Below are positions 7,134-15,867 of a stretch of 56,348 nt of DNA, one piece after another; the stretch's first letter is position 1; every line of letters begins with the position of its first letter. The DNA lies in the NCBI GenBank assembly GCA_021151685.1, contig JAGKWS010000012.1:1-56348 (forward strand), written 5' to 3'. A program made the translations under genes and the position numbers. This DNA is from Chitinophagaceae bacterium. GTDB taxonomy: Bacteria > Bacteroidota > Bacteroidia > Chitinophagales > Chitinophagaceae. The notes below the pieces were generated by a model. It did not search any database. It saw only the letters and a program-made list of their open reading frames with translations, and was not told where the DNA came from.

Positions 7134-9191
7134 ATGAAGTATGTACTGGTTGGTGCTGTTGCAGGTGGTGCAACAGCAGCCGCAAGGCTCAGACGTTTGG
7201 ATGAATTTGCAGCGATAGTGATGTTTGAAAAAGGGCCGCACATATCGTATGCCAATTGTGGGCTTCCTTACTATATTGGCAATGTTATCAAAGACCGTGG
7301 CAAACTACTGGTACAAACACCCGAAAGTTTCGGAAGCCGGTACAATGTAGATATACGTACCCGCTGCGAGGTAGCAGCAATAGACACTAACCGCAAAACA
7401 ATAACGGTTTGCGATCTTGTTACCCAAGATACGTATACCGAGACATATGATAAACTGATTCTTTCTCCGGGAGCATCTCCAATAGTGCCACCATTGCCGG
7501 GCATACATTTACCTGGCATTTTTACACTACGTACTGTAACAGATACCGATCATATTAAGGCATGGATTGCAGATAACAGTATCAAAGACGCTACTGTAGT
7601 GGGTGCAGGTTTTATTGGGTTGGAAATGGCCGAAAATTTGCATCACCTTGGGCTCAATGTAACCATTGTAGAGCTTGGCAATCATGTGTTGGCTCCATTA
7701 GATACCCCCATGGCTGCCTTTGTGCAACAACATATCAAGAATCATAACATTACTTTTCTTCCCGGGAAAAAGGTAGCTGGATTTGGAAATGACAACAATA
7801 AGATACAGGTGCAGTTTGCAGATGACTCTTACATAAGTACGGGCATGGTAGTAATGTCGGTGGGGGTAAGACCCGATACTTCCCTGGCTCGCAATGCCGG
7901 GCTACAGATTGGAAACAGCGGTGGTATTGTGGTGAACAAATACCTGCAAACATCAAGCCCCGATGTATATGCATTGGGTGATGCCATGGAATTCCCTTCT
8001 CCCATCTCGGGCATAGCCGGCCCGGTATACCTTGCTGGCCCCGCCAACAAACAGGCGCGCATAGTAGCAGACAATGTAGTATATGGAAACAAAGTTGCTT
8101 ACAAAGGTTCAGTGGGTACAGCAATAGTGGGTATACTTGGCATCAATGCCGGTTTGACTGGCCTGTCTTCATGGCAACTGGACCGTTTGGGAATCAATCA
8201 TTTGGTATCAACTACACACAGTGGTTCTCATGCGGGTTACTATCCCGGAGCCGAAGAATTGTCTATTCAATTGTGTTATGCATCAGACACCGGCCAATTG
8301 CTGGGCGCACAGGTGGTAGGGGGCTCTGGTACCGATAAACGTTTAGAAATGATATCGGCAGTGTTGCACAACTGTGGCACAGTATATGACCTCATGGAAC
8401 TGGAGCATGCTTATGCCCCTCAGTTTTCATCGGCCAAGGACCCTGTAAATATTGCAGGATATGTGGCTGCCAACATCATTTCGGGGCACCACAATGTGGT
8501 GTACAGCCACCAGTTGCAGGAAACCGACTACCTTATAGATGTACGTAACGATGATGAATATACACATGGGTCTATAACAGGAGCTGTCAATATTCCTTTA
8601 CATGAATTGCGCTCAAGAATAAAAGAGATACCCCAATCGGGTAGGGTAGTAGTCTTTTGTATGGTTGGGCAACGTGGATACATTGCGCAACAAATACTGC
8701 ATCAACATGGGTTCAAGAATGTTTACAATATGTCTGGCGGATACAAAACATGGCATTCAACTAACAAATTCACATATTTTATGTATAAATTCTTTTTAAC
8801 AGCTGCGTTTGGTATAATGCTTTATTCTTGTGGCAATGCACAGAATACTGGTAACGGTTCTGCAACAATACACAACTTGCAGCCTGTTGCTTTTCAATCT
8901 ACTATGGACACTACTCAAAACCCTTTGTTGGTAGATGTACGTACATCCGAAGAGTATGAAAGCGGACATTTGAAAGGAGCTATCAATATCGACTTCAGAG
9001 GAAATGATTTCAGAGGCCAAATTCAGAAGTTGGATAAGAAAGCACCCATTTTTGTGTATTGTCATTCGGGCAACAGAAGTGGGCAGGCAACAGAAATGAT
9101 GCGGGAGCTGGGTTTTAGTAATGTATCAAATCTTACTGGTGGTATTGCTGGTTGGGAAGCAGAGGGCCGTCCGGTTACTACAGTAAAGTAA
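7134..9191 (+). CDS. CoA-disulfide reductase / rhodanese fused to a lipoprotein-type second rhodanese
   Basis: 685 residues. About 1-450 is an FAD- and NAD(P)H-dependent pyridine-nucleotide disulfide oxidoreductase of the CoA-disulfide/persulfide reductase type: FAD-binding GAVAGGATAA at the start, single active cysteine Cys42 in YANCGLPY, a second Rossmann motif VVGAGFIGLEMAE, and a C-terminal dimerisation domain. About 460-545 is a rhodanese with its active cysteine at 509 (CMVGQRG). Known CoADR-Rhd proteins end here. This ORF continues without a stop into Met550 (ATG at 8781), a lipoprotein-like signal (MYKFFLTAAF...LYSC, lipobox Cys566) and a second rhodanese with active Cys643 (CHSGNRS). 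Either it is a genuine fusion or two genes whose separating stop was lost; internal initiation at 8781 could still yield a 136-residue periplasmic rhodanese lipoprotein. It ends the sulfur operon. Confidence 0.92.
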   Translation: MKYVLVGAVAGGATAAARLRRLDEFAAIVMFEKGPHISYANCGLPYYIGNVIKDRGKLLVQTPESFGSRYNVDIRTRCEVAAIDTNRKTITVCDLVTQDTYTETYDKLILSPGASPIVPPLPGIHLPGIFTLRTVTDTDHIKAWIADNSIKDATVVGAGFIGLEMAENLHHLGLNVTIVELGNHVLAPLDTPMAAFVQQHIKNHNITFLPGKKVAGFGNDNNKIQVQFADDSYISTGMVVMSVGVRPDTSLARNAGLQIGNSGGIVVNKYLQTSSPDVYALGDAMEFPSPISGIAGPVYLAGPANKQARIVADNVVYGNKVAYKGSVGTAIVGILGINAGLTGLSSWQLDRLGINHLVSTTHSGSHAGYYPGAEELSIQLCYASDTGQLLGAQVVGGSGTDKRLEMISAVLHNCGTVYDLMELEHAYAPQFSSAKDPVNIAGYVAANIISGHHNVVYSHQLQETDYLIDVRNDDEYTHGSITGAVNIPLHELRSRIKEIPQSGRVVVFCMVGQRGYIAQQILHQHGFKNVYNMSGGYKTWHSTNKFTYFMYKFFLTAAFGIMLYSCGNAQNTGNGSATIHNLQPVAFQSTMDTTQNPLLVDVRTSEEYESGHLKGAINIDFRGNDFRGQIQKLDKKAPIFVYCHSGNRSGQATEMMRELGFSNVSNLTGGIAGWEAEGRPVTTVK

Positions 9192-9227
9192 CAACACAAG
9201 GCTTTTGTACCACGGGGTATCGTAGCA

Positions 9228-9833
9228 CTACTCTTTACCAGTAAACTTCTCCATAGTTGCCGATGTAGCCGAATTGATACCTTCCGATTTCACAACATTT
9301 CTGATGGTCATCAACAATATTCTGAAGTCGAGCACAAATGATTGGTTGTCTACATACCATACATCATATTCAAATTTCTGCTTCCAGCTAATGGTATTAC
9401 GCCCATTCACTTGTGCCCAGCCGGTAATACCAGGCTTTACCTCATGTCTGCGCATCTGTGTATTATTGTACAGGGGTAAGTATTCGGGCAGTAAAGGTCT
9501 GGGGCCAACAATACTCATGTCGCCCTTTATTACGTTCAGCAATTGAGGAATTTCATCTAACGATGTTTTTCTTACAAACTTGCCCACTGGTGTCAACCGT
9601 TCTGCATCTGGTAGCAGATTCCCATTGACATCCTTACGATCATTCATGGTTTTGAACTTTATTACCCTGAAGATGTGTGCATTTTTACCGGGGCGCAGTT
9701 GGGTAAAAAAAGGTTTGCCATTGTTTGCTATCGTCAGTAATATAACCACGGCAATAAATACAGGTAGCAGTATTATAAATGCTATCAGTGCTACCAAAAC
9801 ATCGGCCAGTGGTTTTATGAAGTGCCTGTACAT
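9228..9833 (-). CDS. Sugar-1-phosphate transferase (PglC-like polyprenyl-phosphate transferase)
   Basis: A 201-residue monotopic phosphoglycosyl transferase of the bacterial sugar transferase family. It has one N-terminal membrane segment (about 9-35), then FKTM, the catalytic Asp-Glu pair in SLDEIPQ, SIVGPRP, and the conserved PGITGWAQVNGRN. These enzymes move a sugar-1-phosphate from a UDP-sugar to undecaprenyl phosphate, starting a capsule, glycan or O-antigen unit at the inner membrane. The short length matches the single-helix PglC class, not WbaP with its extra helices. It is last in a minus-strand run after cvfB, six bases downstream. No other glycan genes are adjacent, so the sugar is unknown. 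Confidence 0.93.
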   Translation of the reverse strand: MYRHFIKPLADVLVALIAFIILLPVFIAVVILLTIANNGKPFFTQLRPGKNAHIFRVIKFKTMNDRKDVNGNLLPDAERLTPVGKFVRKTSLDEIPQLLNVIKGDMSIVGPRPLLPEYLPLYNNTQMRRHEVKPGITGWAQVNGRNTISWKQKFEYDVWYVDNQSFVLDFRILLMTIRNVVKSEGINSATSATMEKFTGKE

Positions 9834-9839
9834 GTGCTA

Positions 9840-10673
9840 TTACTGCGCTGCAAGTCTTATGCCGGTTGTTGTCAATTCTATCTGGCGTTTTTTGTACAGT
9901 GCACCAATAGCCATCTTGAATGCTTTCTTACTCATGCCAAAGAACGCATATATATCTTCAGCGTCCGATTTATCGTGGTAGGGTAGGTAACCATCACTCG
10001 TTTGCAATAACTCTAATATTTTTTCTTCATCTGTTTTTACACGTGCATACCCTCGCTGGCCGGGCGAAATATCGAGCTTGTTATCGGTTCTTACTTTCTT
10101 TACAAAACCACGCATTCTTTCGCCATAATCTACATCCTTAAACATTTCGTTGTAGTGTACTACACCAAGATGTTTGTTGTTTACTATAACCTTGAAGCCA
10201 ATGTCAGTCTTCTGATAAAATACAACGTCAACTTCTTCGTTTTCCTTTACAGTAAGTTCATAGTTGCTCAGAAATTTATCAATTTTTTCCGATGCAGTTA
10301 CACGTCCGGTTTGTTCGTCTACAAACAAACGTACCAATCTCTTTTCGCCTGCGCGCATCTTTCGCTCCTGCAATGATACCGGTATAAAGACATCTTTCAT
10401 AATGCCCCATTTCAGAAACGCACCAAAGGGTGCGACATCTGCTACCTCCAGCATGGCCACCTCTCCTACCACAGCCAATGGCTTGTCCGTAGTAGCTATC
10501 AATCTGCCTTCGTTATCATGGTACACAAAAACCTGAATTTCATCATCTTCCTTCAACCCGTCAGGCACGTAACGTTTGGGCAATAATATTTCATCCGGAT
10601 TACCGTCCAGATACACACCAAAATCAACTGTCTTCTTAACTTTCAGTGTATAGTAATGTCCTGCTTCAATCAT
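9840..10673 (-). CDS. CvfB-like S1 RNA-binding regulatory protein
   Basis: 277 residues from ATG 10673, beginning MIEAGHYYTL. Residues 1-65 and 66-130 form two S1-like beta-barrels (PFGAFLKWG and MKDVFIP are typical), a third lies around 140-210, and the C-terminal winged helix holds DGYLPYHDKSDAEDIYAFFGMSK. This domain order is that of the CvfB/YitL family, which binds RNA and affects virulence or other gene expression in Firmicutes; its role in Bacteroidota is unclear. The upstream in-frame extension to 10733 is rejected because it would overlap the preceding gene and is not family-like. Confidence 0.88.
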   Translation of the reverse strand: MIEAGHYYTLKVKKTVDFGVYLDGNPDEILLPKRYVPDGLKEDDEIQVFVYHDNEGRLIATTDKPLAVVGEVAMLEVADVAPFGAFLKWGIMKDVFIPVSLQERKMRAGEKRLVRLFVDEQTGRVTASEKIDKFLSNYELTVKENEEVDVVFYQKTDIGFKVIVNNKHLGVVHYNEMFKDVDYGERMRGFVKKVRTDNKLDISPGQRGYARVKTDEEKILELLQTSDGYLPYHDKSDAEDIYAFFGMSKKAFKMAIGALYKKRQIELTTTGIRLAAQ

Positions 10674-10707
10674 ATTATCGCTATTTGTCCTACAGTAAAA
10701 ATTGTTT

Positions 10708-11493
10708 TTACACCGCACCATTTTTTGATGCATGTGTTTGAATAATGGAGTCGGTAATTGCCTTATACACAGTCTGCCATTCGGGGTGTTGTTGCAGTAG
10801 TGCCACTTGTTCCTGTATTGTTTTTTGGTCGCCCCTTATGGCTGGGCCAGTTTGCACAGCATATGGAGATGCTTGTTTGAACCTTGCAAACGTTTGGTCT
10901 ATTACAGGTTGCAATGCTGAATATGGAATATCGTTTTCCTGACAGATACGCTCGCTGATGGCCATCATATGGTTTACAAAATTGTTGCTGATAACAGCCG
11001 ATAAATGCAACCATCTTCTTTGCTCATATCTTGCCTCAAACAGTATATCTGTAATAGCATGTGCCAACGATAAAGCATATTTTTCGGCCTTGGGGGTTGA
11101 TGCCTCCCATGCTATGGGAATATTGCGATGTTGTGGTATGCTACTGGCAGCAATAGAATATACCGGCCACAATACGGCAGCATCGGCCGATGCATTTTCC
11201 AATACATCTATATTCACTGCACCGGCCGTATGTACCAATACCGTTTTTTTGTAAGACAATTTAGAAACTACTTCGGCTATGGCATCGTCAGATACCGCAA
11301 TAAAACAAACATCGGCTTCGGTATCTTTTGCCGCTGCAATATTTCCATGCTTGTTGCATAGCAATGCTTCGGCAAGCTTTTTTACTTGCACCTCATTTCT
11401 GCCAAATACACCATTGCAGTGGTGTCTTGCAGCTACAAGTCTGTTGCCTATAAACCATGCTATGTTGCCGGTTCCAATAATGGTAAATGTCAT
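10708..11493 (-). CDS. Rossmann-fold / DUF2520 domain protein
   Basis: A 261-residue protein with an N-terminal NAD(P)-binding fold starting TIIGTGNIAW (GxGxxA motif at 7-12) and a C-terminal all-helical DUF2520 domain (about 130-255, with HLSAVISNNFVNHM). The architecture is like that of pyrroline-5-carboxylate or ketopantoate reductases, but the family has no assigned substrate. Its ATG overlaps the stop of the upstream plsC homologue by four bases, so the two are probably translated from one message, and cvfB follows 34 bases later. Confidence 0.9.
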   Translation of the reverse strand: MTFTIIGTGNIAWFIGNRLVAARHHCNGVFGRNEVQVKKLAEALLCNKHGNIAAAKDTEADVCFIAVSDDAIAEVVSKLSYKKTVLVHTAGAVNIDVLENASADAAVLWPVYSIAASSIPQHRNIPIAWEASTPKAEKYALSLAHAITDILFEARYEQRRWLHLSAVISNNFVNHMMAISERICQENDIPYSALQPVIDQTFARFKQASPYAVQTGPAIRGDQKTIQEQVALLQQHPEWQTVYKAITDSIIQTHASKNGAV

Positions 11494-12245
11494 GAAAGTT
11501 GGTTTTTATGAGTGATATAGTAGGATTTCATTATCTCGTGTACCGATGTTTTCAGTTGTGCTACATCTTCAATGCCCAACCCCTTTGTGGCAATTGGCTC
11601 TAAAAAATGTATGTGTACTCTTTTGGGTCTTGCCCAGCCCTTGCTGTTGTGAGGCAACACTGTACCGGTATTGAAGATAATGCCGGGTATAATTGGTTTT
11701 TGTGCCTTTATTGCGCAAATAAAAGCACCATCGTAAAAAGCCTGTAACGGCTCGTTGGTCTTGTTTCGGGTTCCCTCAGGGTACAGGCAAAGATTGGTGC
11801 CTTCTTCCAGTGTTGTTTGCATCCGTAAAATACTATCCCTGCGGCTACCTTCCTTCTTGCGGTCTACCAATATAGACCCTGCTTTGTAAATAACACCGAA
11901 CAATGGTACCCGAGACATCTCTACCTTGGCCAATGTTTTATTGGGCCCCGGTATCCATGGCGACGATACCGGTATATCCATCAAAGAGTTATGATTGATA
12001 ACCACCACATAGTTCTCGCCCTTCTTAAAATGCTGTTTCCCCTTTCTGCTTACCGGACAAAATATAAGTGGCATATACACACTCATCCATGCCTTAAACA
12101 AGGGGTGCATCAATTGGGCACGGCGGGGTTCTTTCATTTTAGATATCAGCCAAACCGGTACAAGAACCACCAGCATGGTTGCTACAAACAAAAGAAGTGC
12201 ATAACATGCATACACATAGCCTGCTATGTTCTTCAGAAACTTCAT
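11490..12245 (-). CDS. plsC: 1-acyl-sn-glycerol-3-phosphate acyltransferase (PlsC type)
   Basis: 251 residues. An N-terminal hydrophobic segment at 7-34 is followed by the acyltransferase motif NHNSLMD, with catalytic His85 and Asp90, and by the glycerophosphate-binding motif YPEGTRNKT. A third motif (PIIPGIIF) lies downstream. These enzymes acylate lysophosphatidate at the inner membrane to make phosphatidic acid. It is the first gene of the four-gene minus-strand run plsC - DUF2520 - cvfB - sugar transferase, with a TAnnTTTG box ten bases before its ATG. Its exact acyl acceptor in this organism is inferred from family membership only. Confidence 0.9.
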   Translation of the reverse strand: MKFLKNIAGYVYACYALLLFVATMLVVLVPVWLISKMKEPRRAQLMHPLFKAWMSVYMPLIFCPVSRKGKQHFKKGENYVVVINHNSLMDIPVSSPWIPGPNKTLAKVEMSRVPLFGVIYKAGSILVDRKKEGSRRDSILRMQTTLEEGTNLCLYPEGTRNKTNEPLQAFYDGAFICAIKAQKPIIPGIIFNTGTVLPHNSKGWARPKRVHIHFLEPIATKGLGIEDVAQLKTSVHEIMKSYYITHKNQLS

Positions 12246-12255
12246 AATCAGACAA

Positions 12256-12263
12256 CAAATGTA
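12256..12263 (-). promoter_or_regulatory. -7 promoter element before plsC
   Basis: On the minus strand this reads TACATTTG, a full match to the Bacteroidota -7 consensus TAnnTTTG, ten bases before the plsC ATG. No TTG is present at the usual -33 spacing, so the element alone is the evidence. Confidence 0.5.
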
Positions 12264-12320
12264 AACATGCAGCGATAATTTTTAGTTGATTCTTTGCTCA
12301 CAATACGCACTATTTATGCA

Positions 12321-12350
12321 CAAAAAAAGAGGAGTCGTAAGACCCCTCTT
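12321..12350 (-). terminator. Rho-independent terminator after the reprolysin-type protease
   Basis: On the minus strand a 10-bp stem (AAGAGGGGTC / GACTCCTCTT, one mismatch) with loop TTAC is followed by a run of T residues. It lies about 20 bases beyond the stop at 12370. Confidence 0.8.
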
Positions 12351-12369
12351 CTCTACAAAAGCATATATA

Positions 12370-14706
12370 TTAGTTCTTCATCAAATTTCCAGTTACAACA
12401 CTACCTTCATTTACCACACGATAGAAGTACATACCAGCGGGCAGATTGCCCGATTTTACCGTATTAACACTACCCGACAACAATGTTTGTGTCAAACACA
12501 GACGACCATCTGCAGAGAACAGTTGGAAGTTCAACTGATCGCCCATTCCTGGCTCCAGCATGATGTTCCAATCGTTTGTGGTAGGATTCGGGAATATATC
12601 CAAACCTTCCTTCGATATTACGTTGCCTACGCTGGTGAGACCATAAGGGTAGAAAGCACCACCACCATACAAGTTGGTTGTTTTGTATTGTGCCAACAAT
12701 GTTGCACTGCCCGATGTGAATGGTGCCCAGTTAGTAGTAGATGAACTGGACCCTTTTGTGTACACAGCAATATCGGCAGCAGTTGCACCGGTAAAGCCTG
12801 CACTTGGGTCGGGGTTGATGCCCGTCTTCTTGATGTTGTACATTCTGAAACTGGTAAATGGTGCAGTAATGCCTGGAGCACTACCATTAACATCGGTAGT
12901 GTCTGAACCCAACATAGGAACATAGACATCTACCGCAGAAGATAGTGTAGCTGCACCGGTATGACTTATTTTCCAGAAACGACGCGTAGCATAATTGCTA
13001 CCAGCTGCTGCCACTCCAGAGGTGCCTGCCGGGAAGGTTACAACAGGTGCCGTACCGCCACCCCAACCAGTGAGTGTAGTTGTAGAAACAGAAAAAGCGG
13101 AGTTATTCATGTTACCAATGTTGTTACCGTTTTTCTTTACCATCAGCACCAAAGTATCATCTGTATTCACTAATGTACCACCATTTTTGTAGTAGTAGGT
13201 GATGCCTGTTACAAGATCGGTACACTCGCGGTCGGCAGTGATGGTTCTGTTTGCTTTTGCCAATGCTACATTAGGCTTGTAAATTTCGCCACAAGTATTG
13301 AATGCATTGTTGATAGTGTAGCGTACAGTGTCGCCTGGTTGCGTACCAAAACCATTGGCCAAATTGATACCTGAGGATGTAAGGTGACAATAACTCATTA
13401 CAGTCCCCTTTACTGATGCAGAAGGAATACCAGGGTTGGCACAACTGGTTGCTGTAGGCTCTAATGTGGTACAACCATCTATAGCAGTGGTGCGGGTGGG
13501 GCCCCATGCACAACGGTGTGTATGAGGCGAACCCAAATTGTGTCCCATTTCATGAGAAGTTGCTTCAACATCCCAACTATAGGTTGGGAATGCTGTGGCT
13601 GTAAGCGTAGTAGTGTTCAAGATGTTGGTGAATGCGTATGGACCAGATTTTTGTGTAGAATTGTAACCAGCACACAATACACCTACCCAGGCAATGCCAC
13701 CCATGCTACCATTACTTTTGGTGGTAAGTAACATTGCAAGATCGCAACCATGCATATCATCTTGCGTTACCTCACCAAACTTTTTCAACCATTGCGATGA
13801 AGCATCTCCAGCCGTTGTGGTCAAAGACTGATATTCATCGGTCGAAGTATTTATCTGCACATGCTTCAACTGAATAGGCACTCCTTCATTCATGTAAACA
13901 ACACCATTGTTATTGAATAAAGATGTTATGTAGTTGGTGCAATTGGTGACACTGTTTCCTTTGCGCTGATACATGGCATAATCTGCCACATGATACCAAC
14001 GTATTTGTTTACAACTGTTATATACTTTATTGTTAAGTGTAGTAGTTGTTTTTGCAGCAAGCCTGTTTTGGGCTAAAGGAAGATCATCTGCACCACATAC
14101 ATTGCCAGATGGCTTTATGAGTAAGTCTTGTTCGTTGTACAATACATAACTTGGGTTATAGTCGTATTCATTACCCACCATAGTGTTGGGAGCTACCACT
14201 ATGTTGCCCACACCCGGTATAGAGAATATGCCCCATACTTCGTTGTTGAAAAATGAAAATGCCGCTATCGACCCATTTTCTCCCTTTACAACACCACGGT
14301 AATAAAGACCGGGTGTATAGTCTACTTTTTTATCACTATTGCCTGCAGCGCGTGCGTGTACCTCAAAGTCGTTAGACAGTACCTGATACTGTGCCATTTC
14401 TATGGTGTACATTTTACCATCGGGGCCGGGCAGCACAAGGCTTATGGCATATGGCTTTTTCTGCATCAGCGAGCCGAGACGAGCGTAGTTAATTGACAGC
14501 GGTTGTGCGTTGCTCACTATTTTGCGCATCTCTGTCATGTCAAAATTATTGTCCGGCGCCCATATGTCCCCCACCGTAACAAATTGATTGTTCTCCTTAA
14601 CCTGACTAATAAAAGTCTCAACAAAGGTGCGCTCTTCAGCTACCACCGTTGTAGCTCCCAGCAGCATGGCTGCGGTAATACTTTTGAGTAGAGTTTTTCT
14701 CAACAT
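12370..14706 (-). CDS. Secreted reprolysin-type (metzincin) zinc metalloprotease with T9SS sorting domain
   Basis: 778 residues from ATG 14706, chosen because MLRKTLLKSITAAMLLG is a clear signal peptide; the longer frame to 14862 is not signal-like. Residues about 25-190 resemble a propeptide. The catalytic domain has HEMGHNLGSPH at 385-395, a metzincin zinc site HExxHxxGxxH, with the Met-turn TVMSYCH downstream and several cysteines (CANPG, CTTLE). About 510-690 are beta-rich non-catalytic modules. The last 80 residues (DIFPNPTTNDW ... GMYFYRVVNEG) are a Por-type T9SS sorting domain. It is predicted to be exported across the outer membrane and to act as an endopeptidase. It is monocistronic, with its own terminator. 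Confidence 0.93.
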   Translation of the reverse strand: MLRKTLLKSITAAMLLGATTVVAEERTFVETFISQVKENNQFVTVGDIWAPDNNFDMTEMRKIVSNAQPLSINYARLGSLMQKKPYAISLVLPGPDGKMYTIEMAQYQVLSNDFEVHARAAGNSDKKVDYTPGLYYRGVVKGENGSIAAFSFFNNEVWGIFSIPGVGNIVVAPNTMVGNEYDYNPSYVLYNEQDLLIKPSGNVCGADDLPLAQNRLAAKTTTTLNNKVYNSCKQIRWYHVADYAMYQRKGNSVTNCTNYITSLFNNNGVVYMNEGVPIQLKHVQINTSTDEYQSLTTTAGDASSQWLKKFGEVTQDDMHGCDLAMLLTTKSNGSMGGIAWVGVLCAGYNSTQKSGPYAFTNILNTTTLTATAFPTYSWDVEATSHEMGHNLGSPHTHRCAWGPTRTTAIDGCTTLEPTATSCANPGIPSASVKGTVMSYCHLTSSGINLANGFGTQPGDTVRYTINNAFNTCGEIYKPNVALAKANRTITADRECTDLVTGITYYYKNGGTLVNTDDTLVLMVKKNGNNIGNMNNSAFSVSTTTLTGWGGGTAPVVTFPAGTSGVAAAGSNYATRRFWKISHTGAATLSSAVDVYVPMLGSDTTDVNGSAPGITAPFTSFRMYNIKKTGINPDPSAGFTGATAADIAVYTKGSSSSTTNWAPFTSGSATLLAQYKTTNLYGGGAFYPYGLTSVGNVISKEGLDIFPNPTTNDWNIMLEPGMGDQLNFQLFSADGRLCLTQTLLSGSVNTVKSGNLPAGMYFYRVVNEGSVVTGNLMKN

Positions 14707-14744
14707 TGTTTTTAAGTTATGCATTTTTAGCATTAGCAGATTTT

Positions 14745-14752
14745 CAAAAATA
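14745..14752 (-). promoter_or_regulatory. Candidate -7 element before the metalloprotease
   Basis: The minus strand reads TATTTTTG (TAnnTTTG) 38 bases before the ATG at 14706. A TTG occurs 14 bases further upstream, closer than the usual -33 spacing, so the -33 partner is doubtful. Confidence 0.4.
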
Positions 14753-15118
14753 TGAGTTTTGAGGTACAAAACCATATAAATTCTTAAAATTATCAGATTG
14801 AATTTGTGAATTCTGATAAGTCTTATTACTTGTGAGTCAACAATTAAACAATATTCTGACACCTGATTTTTAACGAAAAAGCAGATGCCGTTTCTGTATT
14901 TTAATTTTTGATTAATCTTTTTATCATATCAGACGATTGAACTTTAGCCAACCGAACATGTTGATTTGAAAAGAATGAGTTATGCATTATGAAATATTCA
15001 GCATCATCATCTATTGTTAATATACCTTACTCTTATGTGCTGCAGTTTGTCTTAAAAATTTCCCAATTAACGTTGTTATTTGCCTGCAGCTCCCAATTCT
15101 CCAATAGTTTTAACCCTG
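14753..15118. other. AT-rich divergent intergenic region
   Basis: This region lies between the divergent metalloprotease and the 15119 gene. It is AT-rich. A near-consensus -7 box TAGTTTTA at 15104-15111 may serve the plus-strand gene. No RNA gene or supportable small ORF is seen; the frame starting at 14989 is in the wrong phase and has no family resemblance. Confidence 0.4.
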
Positions 15119-15832
15119 TTGAAAACGTTTCTATTTTTTTCATTTTTTGTTCTCGTATCTGTGTTCGCCAATTGCCAAACCATACAAGGTGTGGTGACAG
15201 ATGCTGAAACGCATAAACCGATTTTTCCGGCTACGGTAGTTAATGCCCGCACACAGCAGGTTGCCTATACCAGTGCCAGTGGCAGTTATGTTATAACTGC
15301 CCTGCCCGGCGACATTATAGCCTTTACCTGCATTGGGTACAGGCCCGAAGAGCGTGTAAAACCACCATCAGTAATAGTGGCTACTATCAATGTGGAGATG
15401 GTACATATCGATTATCAACTGGATGAAGTGCGCCTTGGGCCCGCCTTGCTCACCAGATACCAGCGCGACTCGATGGAAAGAAAGGCCACGTACAAATCGG
15501 TATTGGAAAGACATCCTCCTTCGCCGGTAATGAGTCCGGTATCGGCCATTGCCGACAAGTTTTCGAAGAAATCGCAACGTGCTTATCAATTTCAGAGAGA
15601 TTTTGCACAGGCCGAATTGCAAAAATATATAGACACTCGCTACACACCTTCTTTGGTAAGTGATGTAACAAAAACTAATGGCGATACCGTAGCATGGTTC
15701 ATGTACTATCACCCGATGCCTTACGATTTTGCAAGAGCAGCAACCATTCTGGAGCTAAAAATGTGGGTGTTAGACAATTTTAAGCGATGGAAAATACATA
15801 ACCCCATGCAAGATACGCTGACGGGTAAATGA
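15119..15832 (+). CDS. Exported carboxypeptidase-regulatory-like domain protein
   Basis: The frame is open from TTG 15080. The TTG at 15119 is preferred because it gives a compact Sec signal peptide (basic start, LFFSFFVLVSVFANC), 237 residues in total. After cleavage, about 24-105 is a carboxypeptidase D regulatory-like beta-sandwich (GVVTDAETHKPIFPATV ... SGSYVITALPGD). The rest, about 110-237, is a family-specific helical region with FQRDFAQAELQKYID. A related gene lies at 55429-56127 with the same layout. Proteins of this type are exported in Bacteroidota and have no known activity. It has no close operon partner. Confidence 0.8.
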   Translation: MKTFLFFSFFVLVSVFANCQTIQGVVTDAETHKPIFPATVVNARTQQVAYTSASGSYVITALPGDIIAFTCIGYRPEERVKPPSVIVATINVEMVHIDYQLDEVRLGPALLTRYQRDSMERKATYKSVLERHPPSPVMSPVSAIADKFSKKSQRAYQFQRDFAQAELQKYIDTRYTPSLVSDVTKTNGDTVAWFMYYHPMPYDFARAATILELKMWVLDNFKRWKIHNPMQDTLTGK

Positions 15833-15867
15833 CCCATTTACAGTTTTGAAATACGCACGATGCACCA

